Source of the DNA: Rhizobium sp. WSM4643
GTDB lineage: Bacteria > Pseudomonadota > Alphaproteobacteria > Rhizobiales > Rhizobiaceae
Assembly: GCF_025152745.1 (NCBI RefSeq)
Contig: NZ_CP104040.1
Location: 744,001-808,000 of the forward strand
DNA: 64,000 bases
Reading direction: 5' to 3'
Every line of letters begins with the position of its first letter. The first letter of the stretch is position 1. Under the pieces are notes generated by a model that was not told the origin of the DNA, made no database searches, and saw only the letters and a list, made by a program, of their open reading frames with translations. Both the position numbers and the translations under genes were made by a program. Positions 54,867-63,651 of this stretch are shown here, piece after piece.

Positions 54867-55280
54867 TCAGCCAGCCATTAGCCTCCCCCAGTTCCGATAC
54901 AGGATGTAACCCGCGACCGCGAAGATCAGCGCTGCGAACAGGCGGTTGAGAATGTTCTTGTAGGCGCTGAGCCGGGTGGCGAGCAGCATGCCGAGTACGC
55001 CGCCGCCGATGCCGCCGCCGATGAATTCGGCGGCAAGCCACCAGTCCACCAAGCCCGAACTGGCATAGTTCAAGGACGTCGCCAGTCCGAACGCACCGAC
55101 GGAGAGGAGCGATGTGCCGATCGCGTTGATCATCGGCATGCCCGTTGCCAGCATGAGGCCGGGAACGATCAAAAAGCCCCCGCCGATGCCGAAGAAGCCG
55201 GAGGCAGCGCCGGCGGCGAGTGCCACGGCGGCGGTGGCAAGGCACATCCTGAGGTCGACCGGACGGCACTCTACCGTCAC
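54867..55280 (-). pseudogene. TauE/SafE permease, C-terminal half only
   Basis: The protein has 137 residues instead of the usual 240-270. It carries the second-half signature ASGFFGIGGGFLIVPGLM and four helices; the first half is missing. Upstream sequence does not extend it. Same strand as bufA, 290 bases before it. Probably a truncated remnant, though a half-size protein is possible. Confidence 0.7.
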
Positions 55281-55649
55281 CGCCTTCCTGGGCTTCCCTT
55301 ACCGGCCAGGTTTATTCGATGATTTGGCAAAAACGCTGGACCCTGAATAAGCAAGAGGGCTTTGTGGCAAGGACTGCGGGCGCGTTCGCGGAGAATGCCA
55401 TGCCTGAATGCGTGGGGAAATATGTCAGGGAAGGACATGTCCAGACAGAGACCCATTGGATGAAGGCGGAACTCATCCCAAACCGCTTGGCTGAAATCTA
55501 ACGACCGCTTCTGGCGCAGAGTTGCCTGCCATCAAATCGAAAGTCTACCCGACAACGTGCGAGTGGCACACCGCTTCGTTGCACTTCATTCTAGCTTTGC
55601 ATCAGAGTCATCTGAGTACATGATGAGGCCGTCAAGATAGGGGCGATTC
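55281..55649. other. Gap with no gene seen
   Basis: A 60-codon plus-strand frame (55319-55501) lacks family features. It may be a scar of a lost gene. Confidence 0.3.
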
Positions 55650-56201
55650 ATGAAGTGCATCTCTGAACTTTTGATGGGATTGGCGGGAGCGACCTTGGTC
55701 GTTATTAGCGCAGTTCAACCGGCGGAAGCTAACAGTGACAATGGCGAAGACCCATCTTGTGAAATCGTCAACTTTGCATACGCGGCAACCATGAACGCTA
55801 CCCGGTCGAGCGTGACGGCTTATGCCGAGCAGGACGATGGATCTTTAGTGTCTATTGCCGATTTGCGAACCCAGTTAGGTACGAATTATCTGAAAGATGC
55901 AACGCGAAAGCAATGGATCCGTTACCCACAGACAAAGTGGGTTCCAGCGGACCGATTTGGTCCAAAAATAACTGACTGTGTATTTAGGGGTGATGAAAGT
56001 AACCTGGATCTCGCAGCAAAGCACTATTCAGCTATCCGTCATGAGGCACCGCATGTCTCTAAAGTGGATTTTTGGATTACGCATGACGATGGACGAATTG
56101 TAAAAATGCGAATTGGGCCGTGGGGGGTCAAGCTTAAGTCCGGACTAGGAGTAATTGAAATCCGGAAGTTCGATGATGAGGCATTGACCCCTCCGCTTTG
56201 A
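55650..56201 (+). CDS. Secreted hypothetical protein, 183 aa
   Basis: A signal peptide (LLMGLAGATLVVISAVQPAEA, cleaved near residue 27) and a mature domain with Cys pair (PSCEIVNF, ITDCVFRG). Lower G+C than flanks. Unidentified. Confidence 0.6.
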   Translation: MKCISELLMGLAGATLVVISAVQPAEANSDNGEDPSCEIVNFAYAATMNATRSSVTAYAEQDDGSLVSIADLRTQLGTNYLKDATRKQWIRYPQTKWVPADRFGPKITDCVFRGDESNLDLAAKHYSAIRHEAPHVSKVDFWITHDDGRIVKMRIGPWGVKLKSGLGVIEIRKFDDEALTPPL

Positions 56202-56470
56202 TCCGCAGCCGCAACAGACTTGCGCTTCCATTCGAACGGTATGTCCGATGCTTTTGTCGAAATCCTGAACCGGGATTACATGCGCATATCCGCATATCAG
56301 TTCCATAGGACGCCGAAACAGCGCTCCAATCGCGCCGACGCCCAGTTTCCGTGAAAACCTTAAACCGCTGCGCCGGCACGTCTGAACGTAAGCGGTGTTT
56401 AGACCGCACCTTTCGGATCAGTGCGTGATTGCTTAAAGTTGCGCCGCGATGATTGGGCGAGCGTCGATGA
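56202..56470. other. Gap with no gene seen
   Basis: Short frames only. Nothing identifiable. Confidence 0.3.
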
Positions 56471-57130
56471 ATGAGAGCGGCGAAATTTCAGACATGGGGA
56501 AATGATTTGAACGAGACTCAACAACTGTGGGAATGGCGCGAGAAGACCGCAAATCTCTACTACGAGGTACGTTCTAGCCCGGACGTGGTTGCTGCTTGGG
56601 GGCTTTGGTGCGACACCCGTTCGACTCTGTTTCGCGACCATCCTCAGTCGCCAATTGAATCGGCGGACCGCAAGACGTTCGAAGGGCCGACGACATTTTC
56701 TTATGATCCCTCGTTTCGCTTGACGGTACAGCTTGTCCCGGTAACGCCGGAACGGATAACCGTCGCAACAGGAGTAGATGGTGACCTGTCGATGCATGCG
56801 TTCTCTCGTACAACGGGGCTGGAGGCCAGATTGGGTGGCGAATTAACCCTTTACTGGATTGAGGGGTACGGCGGTGGCGTGTTCCTGCCGTTTGTCGACG
56901 CGACCTCAGGGACGGAGACGTATGGTGGTGGCCGATATCTCATCGACACCATCAAGGGAGCGGATCTCGGAGTTGTCCGTTCAGATGGCGCACTGGTGCT
57001 AGATTTCAATTTCTCTTATTTTCCTTCGTGCGCCTATTCTTCCCGCTATGTCTGTCCGTTAGCGCCATCGGGCAATCGACTGAAAGGCGCAGTGAGAGCC
57101 GGAGAACGGCTAGCTGTCTGGAAGCGATAA
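56471..57130 (+). CDS. DUF1684 domain protein
   Basis: The protein has 219 residues. The family end is plain: LVLDFNFSYFPSCAYSSRYVCPLAPSGNRLKGAVRAGERL, with GGGRYLID before it. The start may be a TTG at 56507 instead. Predicted small soluble protein without known function. Confidence 0.82.
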   Translation: MRAAKFQTWGNDLNETQQLWEWREKTANLYYEVRSSPDVVAAWGLWCDTRSTLFRDHPQSPIESADRKTFEGPTTFSYDPSFRLTVQLVPVTPERITVATGVDGDLSMHAFSRTTGLEARLGGELTLYWIEGYGGGVFLPFVDATSGTETYGGGRYLIDTIKGADLGVVRSDGALVLDFNFSYFPSCAYSSRYVCPLAPSGNRLKGAVRAGERLAVWKR

Positions 57131-57494
57131 GCGCAGGGGTCAGAAGCCTGAAACTTCGTAGCCGGGCATTTAGAAGTCGTGCCTGCTCCTCCCTGTCGTT
57201 AGCGCTGTTTGCCTGCTGAGCCCTGCCTTTCCCAGCGACAGCTTGAACTTGATTGAGCTGGGATTTGCCGTGAGATCGCGGACTCCGCCCGCGTTAATCG
57301 TGAGCGCTGTTTTCTTCGCACATTGACCAAGCGCAGTAGGCTGTTCAGAAAACTACCGCTGCGACATCGATGGCAACAATGCGCCAAGAGCAGTCGCACA
57401 GCGAGAGTCCCATCAGCGGCCACGATGCCCGTTGCGGACAACTCCTAACGCGACTATCCAGATGATCTCCTTTGAGGTGACGGGGGTCGTTTGA
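57131..57494. other. Gap with no gene seen
   Basis: Frames here are short and without pattern. Confidence 0.3.
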
Positions 57495-57977
57495 ATGGAC
57501 AGTCAGGATTCGGCGGTCACAAAACTGGATGCCTGCCGCCACATATTCCTTGCCAAACTCGGGACCGGGCCTTCGCTCGACCTTCGTATTTTTGTTGTGG
57601 AAGCCCGCGTCCAAGATGAACTTGTTTCGGTTAGGCCCGGTGACAGAGACTTGGAAGCGATTTTTGCGGAGGCGCACCCTATCATGACAAAGGAGGGATA
57701 CGATGCCTTTACAATCATTTTTGAGAGTTACGTTTGCTTTTCGGTTAGGAACGAGACTTACGCAATTCCCGAAGATGATGAGGATTATTCGCGCCGCTTA
57801 CGTACGCACGAACAATCCACTTTTTTGGATTTTGTGTCGAAGGGCACTTGGGCGTCGTCGGACCATCCGGGACCATTCGTGCATTATGCAGTGATTTGCG
57901 AGGATCATGTAATTGATGTTGCGTGCAATTCCGCGCCGATAATCGAGCATCGAATTGTGACAGCCGATGATATGTAA
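57495..57977 (+). CDS. Hypothetical protein, 160 aa
   Basis: It starts MDSQDSAVTKLDACRHIFL and has acidic stretches (IPEDDEDYSRR). It looks like a small cytoplasmic protein of accessory type. Not identified. Confidence 0.55.
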   Translation: MDSQDSAVTKLDACRHIFLAKLGTGPSLDLRIFVVEARVQDELVSVRPGDRDLEAIFAEAHPIMTKEGYDAFTIIFESYVCFSVRNETYAIPEDDEDYSRRLRTHEQSTFLDFVSKGTWASSDHPGPFVHYAVICEDHVIDVACNSAPIIEHRIVTADDM

Positions 57978-58063
57978 GCTCGTATTGAGAAAGGTAAACG
58001 ATGGCCTCCCACCCAAGGCGAACCTCACCATCCTAGAGGTCCGCAACGGGCCGGAAGCAGACT

Positions 58064-58400
58064 TCAGTCGCTTGTTCGTCTTGCAAAATTCCACGGCATA
58101 AGCTCATTCACCCGACTCTGTTTGTCGCCATTGACAATGGAGGTGAGTGTGGCGGTCAGATACGCAAATGGATCGACGCCATTGACCTTACAAGTTTCGA
58201 TGAGCGAGGCGATGGTCGCTTCGTTCTCCGCCCTGCGTCGTGTCCGGCGAAGAGAGCATTCTTGCGTGGCCGGATGGTTCTCTCGACGGTATTGTTGTCG
58301 ATCCCGATGCGTCCGTCGGTCAGGACGATACAAAGGCCGTCCGTAAGCGCCGTCCCGCTCACACCGTGACCAAGGTGCTTTTGCGGTGTCAAGGACTGAA
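58064..58400 (-). pseudogene. IS66 transposase (TnpC) C-terminal remnant, frameshifted
   Basis: LTDGRIGIDNNTVERTIRP and KNALFAGHDAG in one frame continue as IASLIETCKVNGVDPFAYLTATLTSIVNG in another, then a stop. This is the C-terminal part of IS66 TnpC. No terminal repeats or other IS66 genes are present. Confidence 0.85.
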
Positions 58401-58441
58401 TCCATGACGGGGACGGTAACTAAGAGCCAGCAGTGGACTTT

Positions 58442-58963
58442 TTACCTGCTGCCATCCCCGAAAAAATGTGCCCTTTTAAGGAGATATCCGATTGGTCGCT
58501 GACTTTCCGGCCTGTGCTGACCAGGGGGGTCACGCTCAAAGACCTGCTTCGGCGTGTGCAGCCACGGTAGCCGCTCTCTGAGACGGTTAGTAATTGGGTT
58601 GTTAGTGATTTCTATTTCAAGCCCGCTGAATCGCACTCCGGGGAAGTGCTCGCCTACCCTGTGAGGGTCAACCTCAAAGATGGTCTTCGGATTTTTTTCG
58701 CTCGAGTAGAACGTACCTTTCCTCGGCATGTCTGCGATAAGCGCCTCACCGTACAAGCGTGTTGCACCACCGGCACCGATCAGACTGTTGGTCACGCGTG
58801 CATAGTGAACTTCCATCACCGTGGATGCTTGAAACGGTCTACCGTCTACTTCTAGCGATGCGATTGCACGGTATCGTACTTTCACCTTCTCGCCGGACTG
58901 GCATCCAGCCAAAGGTAAAGCTGTCAGCGATGCGAGAAGACTTCGCCGCGTTATAGCTTTCAA
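58442..58963 (-). CDS. Putative lipoprotein
   Basis: About 173 residues if it starts at the TTG at 58963. Lipobox LPLAGC (ITRRSLLASLTALPLAGCQSG). An in-frame GTG at 59155, overlapping the next gene's stop, would add 64 unconvincing residues. It lies next to the IS66 scar. Unknown function. Confidence 0.55.
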   Translation of the reverse strand: MKAITRRSLLASLTALPLAGCQSGEKVKVRYRAIASLEVDGRPFQASTVMEVHYARVTNSLIGAGGATRLYGEALIADMPRKGTFYSSEKNPKTIFEVDPHRVGEHFPGVRFSGLEIEITNNPITNRLRERLPWLHTPKQVFERDPPGQHRPESQRPIGYLLKRAHFFGDGSR

Positions 58964-59151
58964 AGGATGCCCAGCTCGGCTGATTATTCCAGCGAGCCCA
59001 CATTCGGTCAACTCACATGGTCCGCCCCGCTCGCCGAGCGTCGGGAAGGCCAGCAGCCCCCACTCGGCCACGGCAACACGAGGCAGGTTAACTTCGACGC
59101 GACCTTCATTCGCGTCGACGCCAATGCCCCCACTGAGGATGATTACAGCCT

Positions 59152-59385
59152 TCACGAGGCTGAGAATTTCACCATGACACCGCGCTGGCGAAAGTAGGCC
59201 TGCATTCGCTTCCTGCCGGAACGGTTATTCTGCACGAGCCGAGCCGGGTCGAATACGGCCTCTTTTAAACCCGCCCGCGTCAACGCCGCCTTGAGGGTCG
59301 CGATATGCACGTCGATTTCCGCATTGTCCGCCTGCAGCGACTCATAAATGCGGTTTGTTGCATCTGCTACGGTCGGTTCGCTCAC
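59152..59385 (-). CDS. Small hypothetical protein, 77 aa
   Basis: Pattern ADNAEIDVHIATLKAALTRAGLKEAVFDPARLVQNNRSGRKRMQAYFRQRGVMV. It is basic and helical. Upstream ATTGCACTCC has no clear function. Unidentified. Confidence 0.6.
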   Translation of the reverse strand: MSEPTVADATNRIYESLQADNAEIDVHIATLKAALTRAGLKEAVFDPARLVQNNRSGRKRMQAYFRQRGVMVKFSAS

Positions 59386-59529
59386 GATTGCACTCCTGTT
59401 TTCGTCTGGTTGGCCTGACCCTATTGGGGTGAAAACCGTTCACGTCAATGGGTGACGATGGATTGGAACAAAGCGTTCTCGAGGTAGAGTGTCTTCTCAC
59501 CAGATCGAAGGCCATGATAAGCAGCGCCC

Positions 59530-60057
59530 ATGGGAATCAAGAACTATCTGATCGAAGGCGGTTCCGGCACTGGGAAAACGTCTGTCGCTACCGAACTGGA
59601 GCGGCGGGGCTACCATGTCGTCCATGGTGACCGGGTCTTGGCCTATGTCGGCGACCCCGAGACGGGCCAGGCGCTCGCAGGACCACCCGCAGGCGCGGAC
59701 CGCATCGTTTGGGGATACGCCCACTGGATCTGGCCTGTCGACAAGGTCCGCGCTATTGCTGCCGACACCAGCCATCCTGCCACCTTCTTCTGTGGCGGCT
59801 CGCGCAATTTCCACAAATTCCTGGACCTTTTCGACAAGGTTTTCGTGCTCGATATAGACGTTGAGACCTTGAACCGACGATTGGATGGGCGGCCGAATGA
59901 GCCGGGCTTCGAGCCGGCCGAGCGGGCGCTGGTGCTCCGCTACCATCATACCCGGGAATATCTTCCCATCGGCATCAATATCGACACGACGGGTACGGTC
60001 CCAAGTGTCGTCGACGCTATCCTCGCTCAAACTCACCTGACGCCCCGAAAGTATTGA
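59530..60057 (+). CDS. P-loop nucleotide kinase-like protein
   Basis: The protein has 175 residues. Walker A is EGGSGTGKTSVATEL; DGRPNEPG and RREYLP-like segments follow. Substrate not recognised. It resembles the AAA_18/33 small kinases. Confidence 0.75.
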   Translation: MGIKNYLIEGGSGTGKTSVATELERRGYHVVHGDRVLAYVGDPETGQALAGPPAGADRIVWGYAHWIWPVDKVRAIAADTSHPATFFCGGSRNFHKFLDLFDKVFVLDIDVETLNRRLDGRPNEPGFEPAERALVLRYHHTREYLPIGINIDTTGTVPSVVDAILAQTHLTPRKY

Positions 60058-60177
60058 GTGTGGGATGGAAAGCGGCGGCGAGTGGGACATGCTAGACACT
60101 TGAGCCATTTGCAACGACAATCCCTATCTTCCGGAAGGCAGGAATCCCGTCACCTTTCAGGCCCCACCCTTGACGTC

Positions 60178-60222
60178 TTTAGGTCAATTGTCCTAAAGAG
60201 TTTCGTAGGGCATTTGTCCTAC
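60178..60222. promoter_or_regulatory. Two TetR operators
   Basis: TTTAGGTCAATTGTCCTAAA (60178-60197) and GTAGGGCATTTGTCCTAC (60205-60222) share TAGGnCA-n2-TGTCCTA. They lie before the TetR gene at 60255 and are its likely autorepression sites. Confidence 0.8.
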
Positions 60223-60254
60223 TCGCTGGGCAATGGCAATGGAGAACCGGGCAC

Positions 60255-60863
60255 TTGGGGGCAGCGACCACACGACTGCAGATTGTTGAGGCTGCAGACA
60301 AGCTATTTTATGAGCGGGGATTCGAGGCGACGTCCTTCGCCGACATTGCGGCAGTCGTCGGACTTTCGCGAGGCAATTTCTACTATCACTTCAAGACGAA
60401 AGACGAGATTCTCGATGCGGTGATCGCCCATCGTCTTTCAAAGACCAAGGCGATGCTAGATGCGTGGGAGGCTGGGGCTGAAGCTCCCAGCGAACGGATC
60501 AGAAGCTTCATCTATATGTTCATCATGAACCAGACAAAGATCATGGCCTTTGGCTGCCCGGTCGGCACGCTTTGCAACGAACTCGCCAAACACGACCACA
60601 CTGCCAAGGACGAGGCGACCAAGCTTTTCACTCTGTTTCGCAATTGGCTTTCGCGCCAGTTCGCCGCACTTGGCCGTGAGACCGATGCCGACGCGCTTGC
60701 CATGCACATCCTGATGCGAAGCCAGGGCGTCGCCGCACTTGCGACCGCCTTCCGCGACGAAGCCTTCATCCGCCGTGAAGTCGACGATATGTGCCTATGG
60801 TTGGCAATGCAGCGACCCAATCTATCCGATCATCCCGAATCCGTTTCCATCCAGAATTCCTGA
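60255..60863 (+). CDS. TetR family regulator
   Basis: The protein has 202 residues; start TTG at 60255, since nearby ATGs are out of frame. HTH: ADKLFYERGFEATSFADIAAVVGLSRGNFYYHFKTKDEIL. A YciI-like gene follows closely, so the two are probably cotranscribed. Confidence 0.88.
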   Translation: MGAATTRLQIVEAADKLFYERGFEATSFADIAAVVGLSRGNFYYHFKTKDEILDAVIAHRLSKTKAMLDAWEAGAEAPSERIRSFIYMFIMNQTKIMAFGCPVGTLCNELAKHDHTAKDEATKLFTLFRNWLSRQFAALGRETDADALAMHILMRSQGVAALATAFRDEAFIRREVDDMCLWLAMQRPNLSDHPESVSIQNS

Positions 60864-60874
60864 AGGGCCTCTGT

Positions 60875-61162
60875 ATGTTCGTCGTTACACTTAAATTCTC
60901 CGCCAACAAGGCCCGAGCCTCCGCCCTTATGGAAGGGCATAATGCCTGGATCAAACAGGGCTTTGACGATGGTATCTTCCTCCTTACCGGAAGCCTTCAG
61001 CAAAGTGCGGGCGGAGCGGTTCTCGCCCACAATACATCCCGCGCCGATCTCGAAATACGCCTCCAGCAAGATCCTTTCGTTGTGGGGGGTGTCGTAAGCG
61101 CAGACATTCTTGAAATTGCACCGGGCCGAACCGACGACCGCTTGGCCTTTCTCAGGGCATGA
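60875..61162 (+). CDS. YciI-like protein
   Basis: The protein has 95 residues from the ATG at 60875. Pattern FVVTLKFSANKARASALMEGHNAWIKQGFDDGIFLLTGSLQ and DPFVVGGVVSADILEIAP fit the YciI ferredoxin-like fold. It is downstream of the TetR gene. Confidence 0.82.
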   Translation: MFVVTLKFSANKARASALMEGHNAWIKQGFDDGIFLLTGSLQQSAGGAVLAHNTSRADLEIRLQQDPFVVGGVVSADILEIAPGRTDDRLAFLRA

Positions 61163-61167
61163 GAAAA

Positions 61168-61405
61168 TGAGCGCGACGATCTTCGGCCCGGATGGGCAGC
61201 CGCGTTGCCGCTGGTGCGCAGCCGCTCCGGAGTTCATGCCTTACACGACACCGAGTGGGGCTTTCCGGTAGATGATGATCACCGTTTATTTGAGAAGCTT
61301 TGCCTCGAAGGCTTCCAGTCAGATTTGAGCTGGCGCACTATCCTGTCCAAGCGCGAGAATTTTCGGGCTGCCTTTCTCGGTTTCGACTTTGACCGCACCA
61401 GCTAG
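61168..61405 (+). pseudogene. tag: DNA-3-methyladenine glycosylase I (tag), broken
   Basis: The N-terminus PRCRWCAAAPEF is followed by a one-base frame change near 61240-61250. The other frame continues HDTEWGFPVDDDHRLFEKLCLEGFQSDLSWRTILSKRENFRAAF and stops at FDRTS, where normal Tag has another 120 residues. It retains Cys/Trp elements but is truncated and frameshifted, so inactive. Confidence 0.85.
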
Positions 61406-61564
61406 GCCCTTCCCATATGTCGCGTTCGACCGATCTTGCGATTTGGTATGGATCAACAGCTGCCGGAGGTGATGATCAACGCAGGCAGCTCCCATTCAGA
61501 CAACCATACGGATCGGAACACCACGCCCGATGGAGTCAAGAGACCCCAACGCCGGCACCCGTCG

Positions 61565-62260
61565 TCATGCTTTCACCGCCGAGAAGAACAGGAACCCCGG
61601 CTTGGTCGTCAGGCTCTGATAGGCCTGCGGGAAAAGCGTGCGGGCGCGCGGATCGGGCTGGGGCTCGCTGACGATATCGATCTGGAATCCGGCCGACTTC
61701 AGCGCATCGAACATGGCATGCAGCGGCCGATGCCAGAAGCGCATGGCGATATGTTTTCCGGCGCGCTGCCAGGTCTCATCGAAGCTGTAGGTCTCGAAAT
61801 AATTGTCGCGGCCGGTCGAGGCGTGATCCATGAAGGGATGGTGGGTGGAAAAAACCAGGCGTCCGCCTTCGGGCAGCAGCCGGTGGAATTCCGAAAGCGG
61901 CCTCGACCAGTCGGGCAGGTAATGCATGACAAGCGAGGCAAGGATCAGATCGAAAGCCTTGTCCGCAAATGGCAATGCTTCGTTGAGATCGGCCGATAGC
62001 AGCCGCGCCCGCCCTTCCAGCCGACGTTGCGCGATCTCAAGCATGCCCGCACTGGCGTCGATCCCGGTCACGACAACGCCGCGCTCGAGAAGCGCTGCGG
62101 CATGCGCCCCGCCGCCGCATCCCGCATCGAGCACGGAAAGCCCGGCGACGTCGCCAACCAGCGCGAGAATGGCCGGCCGCTCGTAATAGGCATTCCAGGC
62201 ATTGACCTCGTTATCGGCATCATAAGCCGCGGCGAAGGCATCATAATCATTCTCGGCCAC
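61565..62260 (-). CDS. SAM-dependent methyltransferase
   Basis: The protein has 231 residues from a GTG at 62260 (GGGAAAG upstream). Motif I is VLDAGCGGG; DASAGML and LILASLVMHYL follow, a class I Methyltransf_11 layout. The substrate is unknown. Confidence 0.88.
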   Translation of the reverse strand: MAENDYDAFAAAYDADNEVNAWNAYYERPAILALVGDVAGLSVLDAGCGGGAHAAALLERGVVVTGIDASAGMLEIAQRRLEGRARLLSADLNEALPFADKAFDLILASLVMHYLPDWSRPLSEFHRLLPEGGRLVFSTHHPFMDHASTGRDNYFETYSFDETWQRAGKHIAMRFWHRPLHAMFDALKSAGFQIDIVSEPQPDPRARTLFPQAYQSLTTKPGFLFFSAVKA

Positions 62261-62584
62261 GATATCTTTCCCTTTGCGAAGACTGTTCGAGGATGCCTGT
62301 GCGTCGGCTGATGGGACCAGCGACAGCGGTTTTGCTGTTTCCCTCACCGATGAACGAGATCGCGTGCTTTCATTTCATCCTCAGTCAAACGAGGCGAAAG
62401 GCTTGTATTCGAAGTACGAGCAACCTGCCGGGCAATCGACACGGGGTGGTTGTGCTTGGCAAATGTCGGGACAACTCAAATAGGGCAGCTTCCTCATCGA
62501 CCAGTGTTGCCGAAGTGATCGGGATGGTGACAGCGATCGAGGGGACACTGTGCGCGATCCTGGCTGGAGTTACTGTCGCTTAGA
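62261..62584. other. Gap with no gene seen
   Basis: A plus-strand frame here (62293-62583) has no family pattern. Probably promoter for the methyltransferase plus scar sequence. Confidence 0.3.
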
Positions 62585-63139
62585 TCACACATCCCAGTCG
62601 TTGTGATCTGTGAGAGCTTTGCGCGCCGCAATGGCGCCGTCATAACGCTGATGGGCCTTGAAGTCGCCGAAGACGCCGTCAACGATGCAGTTGCGAAGTA
62701 GGGTTGTGTCTTTGCTGTTATACAAAAGAGGGTTCTTTGCCAGAGCCATGCCAATAAGCGTCCGTTCCATCCATTCAATCAATGGCTTGTCGGTTTTGTA
62801 TGCCTTGCTGAGCATTCCGCCCCCTGTAATCAGCGGGAAAAGCAACATCTGAGGCTTCCAGCCTTGCGGAGCTTCGGAGATCACGCCGCGGTAATGCTTC
62901 AATTTATGTTCAGTGAAGATCTCGCCTTGAAAGCCCGCGACTGCATTTGTTTTGCCGACGTACCAAGGCCTAAGCTTGCCCGCCCTGCTCATGATGAAAA
63001 CGTAGCAACCAATTGCGTTTCTCAGCATACCACCGGCATCGTCATTGTACTCGCTTACCTCCTGCCAGAATTCTCTCCGCCATAACTCGTTTTCATTTGA
63101 AAGTCCGACATTGAACGGGCCATAAGACCAAAACTGCAA
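62585..63139 (-). CDS. GIY-YIG-like hypothetical protein
   Basis: The protein has 184 residues. Core segment GCYVFIMSRAGKLRPWYVGKTN resembles the GIY-YIG nuclease start, with KLKHY and an ILL-like end. Catalytic completeness was not established. It may be a stand-alone endonuclease-like protein of mobile or defence origin. Confidence 0.6.
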   Translation of the reverse strand: MQFWSYGPFNVGLSNENELWRREFWQEVSEYNDDAGGMLRNAIGCYVFIMSRAGKLRPWYVGKTNAVAGFQGEIFTEHKLKHYRGVISEAPQGWKPQMLLFPLITGGGMLSKAYKTDKPLIEWMERTLIGMALAKNPLLYNSKDTTLLRNCIVDGVFGDFKAHQRYDGAIAARKALTDHNDWDV

Positions 63140-63176
63140 ATTAGAATCCCCCGGTTAGCGTAGGCGATTACTACTC

Positions 63177-63562
63177 CTAATTGATCTTTTGCCAAGCCCC
63201 GTGGCTGTGGACAAGGTTATAGTGAACGGTTCCAGACGCATAAGGATGCTCGAGACGAGCGCCCGGCCATAAAACAGTGATGTCGTTCACGGATTGTGCA
63301 GCAGTCTGGTAACTGATTTCATCGTTGGTCGGGGTTTTAACAGTGGTGGGCACTGAGCCCATTGCTGAAGCCAAGGGTCATCCGGCACGGCACGCAGTGG
63401 GTCGCTGTCGTCATCGAAGGCGCGCTGGTTGTCGTTCGATCGCGGGAAGGGAGGCGTCCACTGCATGCCGCAGGAGAGCTGGTAGCGCGGTATTCTTACG
63501 CGTTCTTTGCCGGGATCATACCAATCCGTAAGAATGCCGCCCCGTCCGCCCGACCGCCGCAC
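63177..63562 (-). pseudogene. Possible frameshifted gene
   Basis: One frame reads DWYDPGKERVRIPRYQLSC to about 63370; another resumes SAMGSVPTTVKTPTNDEISYQTAAQSVND to a stop at 63177. They could be one gene with a single shift. Family not recognised. Confidence 0.3.
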
Positions 63563-63651
63563 TTTACCAAAATGTATAGTCCCAGCGAGGTCCCCGTGAG
63601 GTTTGGAGCGCAGCTTGGCGCCATCATTGCCAAATCGAGGTCAGCTCTCTC

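Noticed and set aside
55319..55501. 60-codon plus-strand frame
   Set aside because: No family pattern, no good ribosome site.
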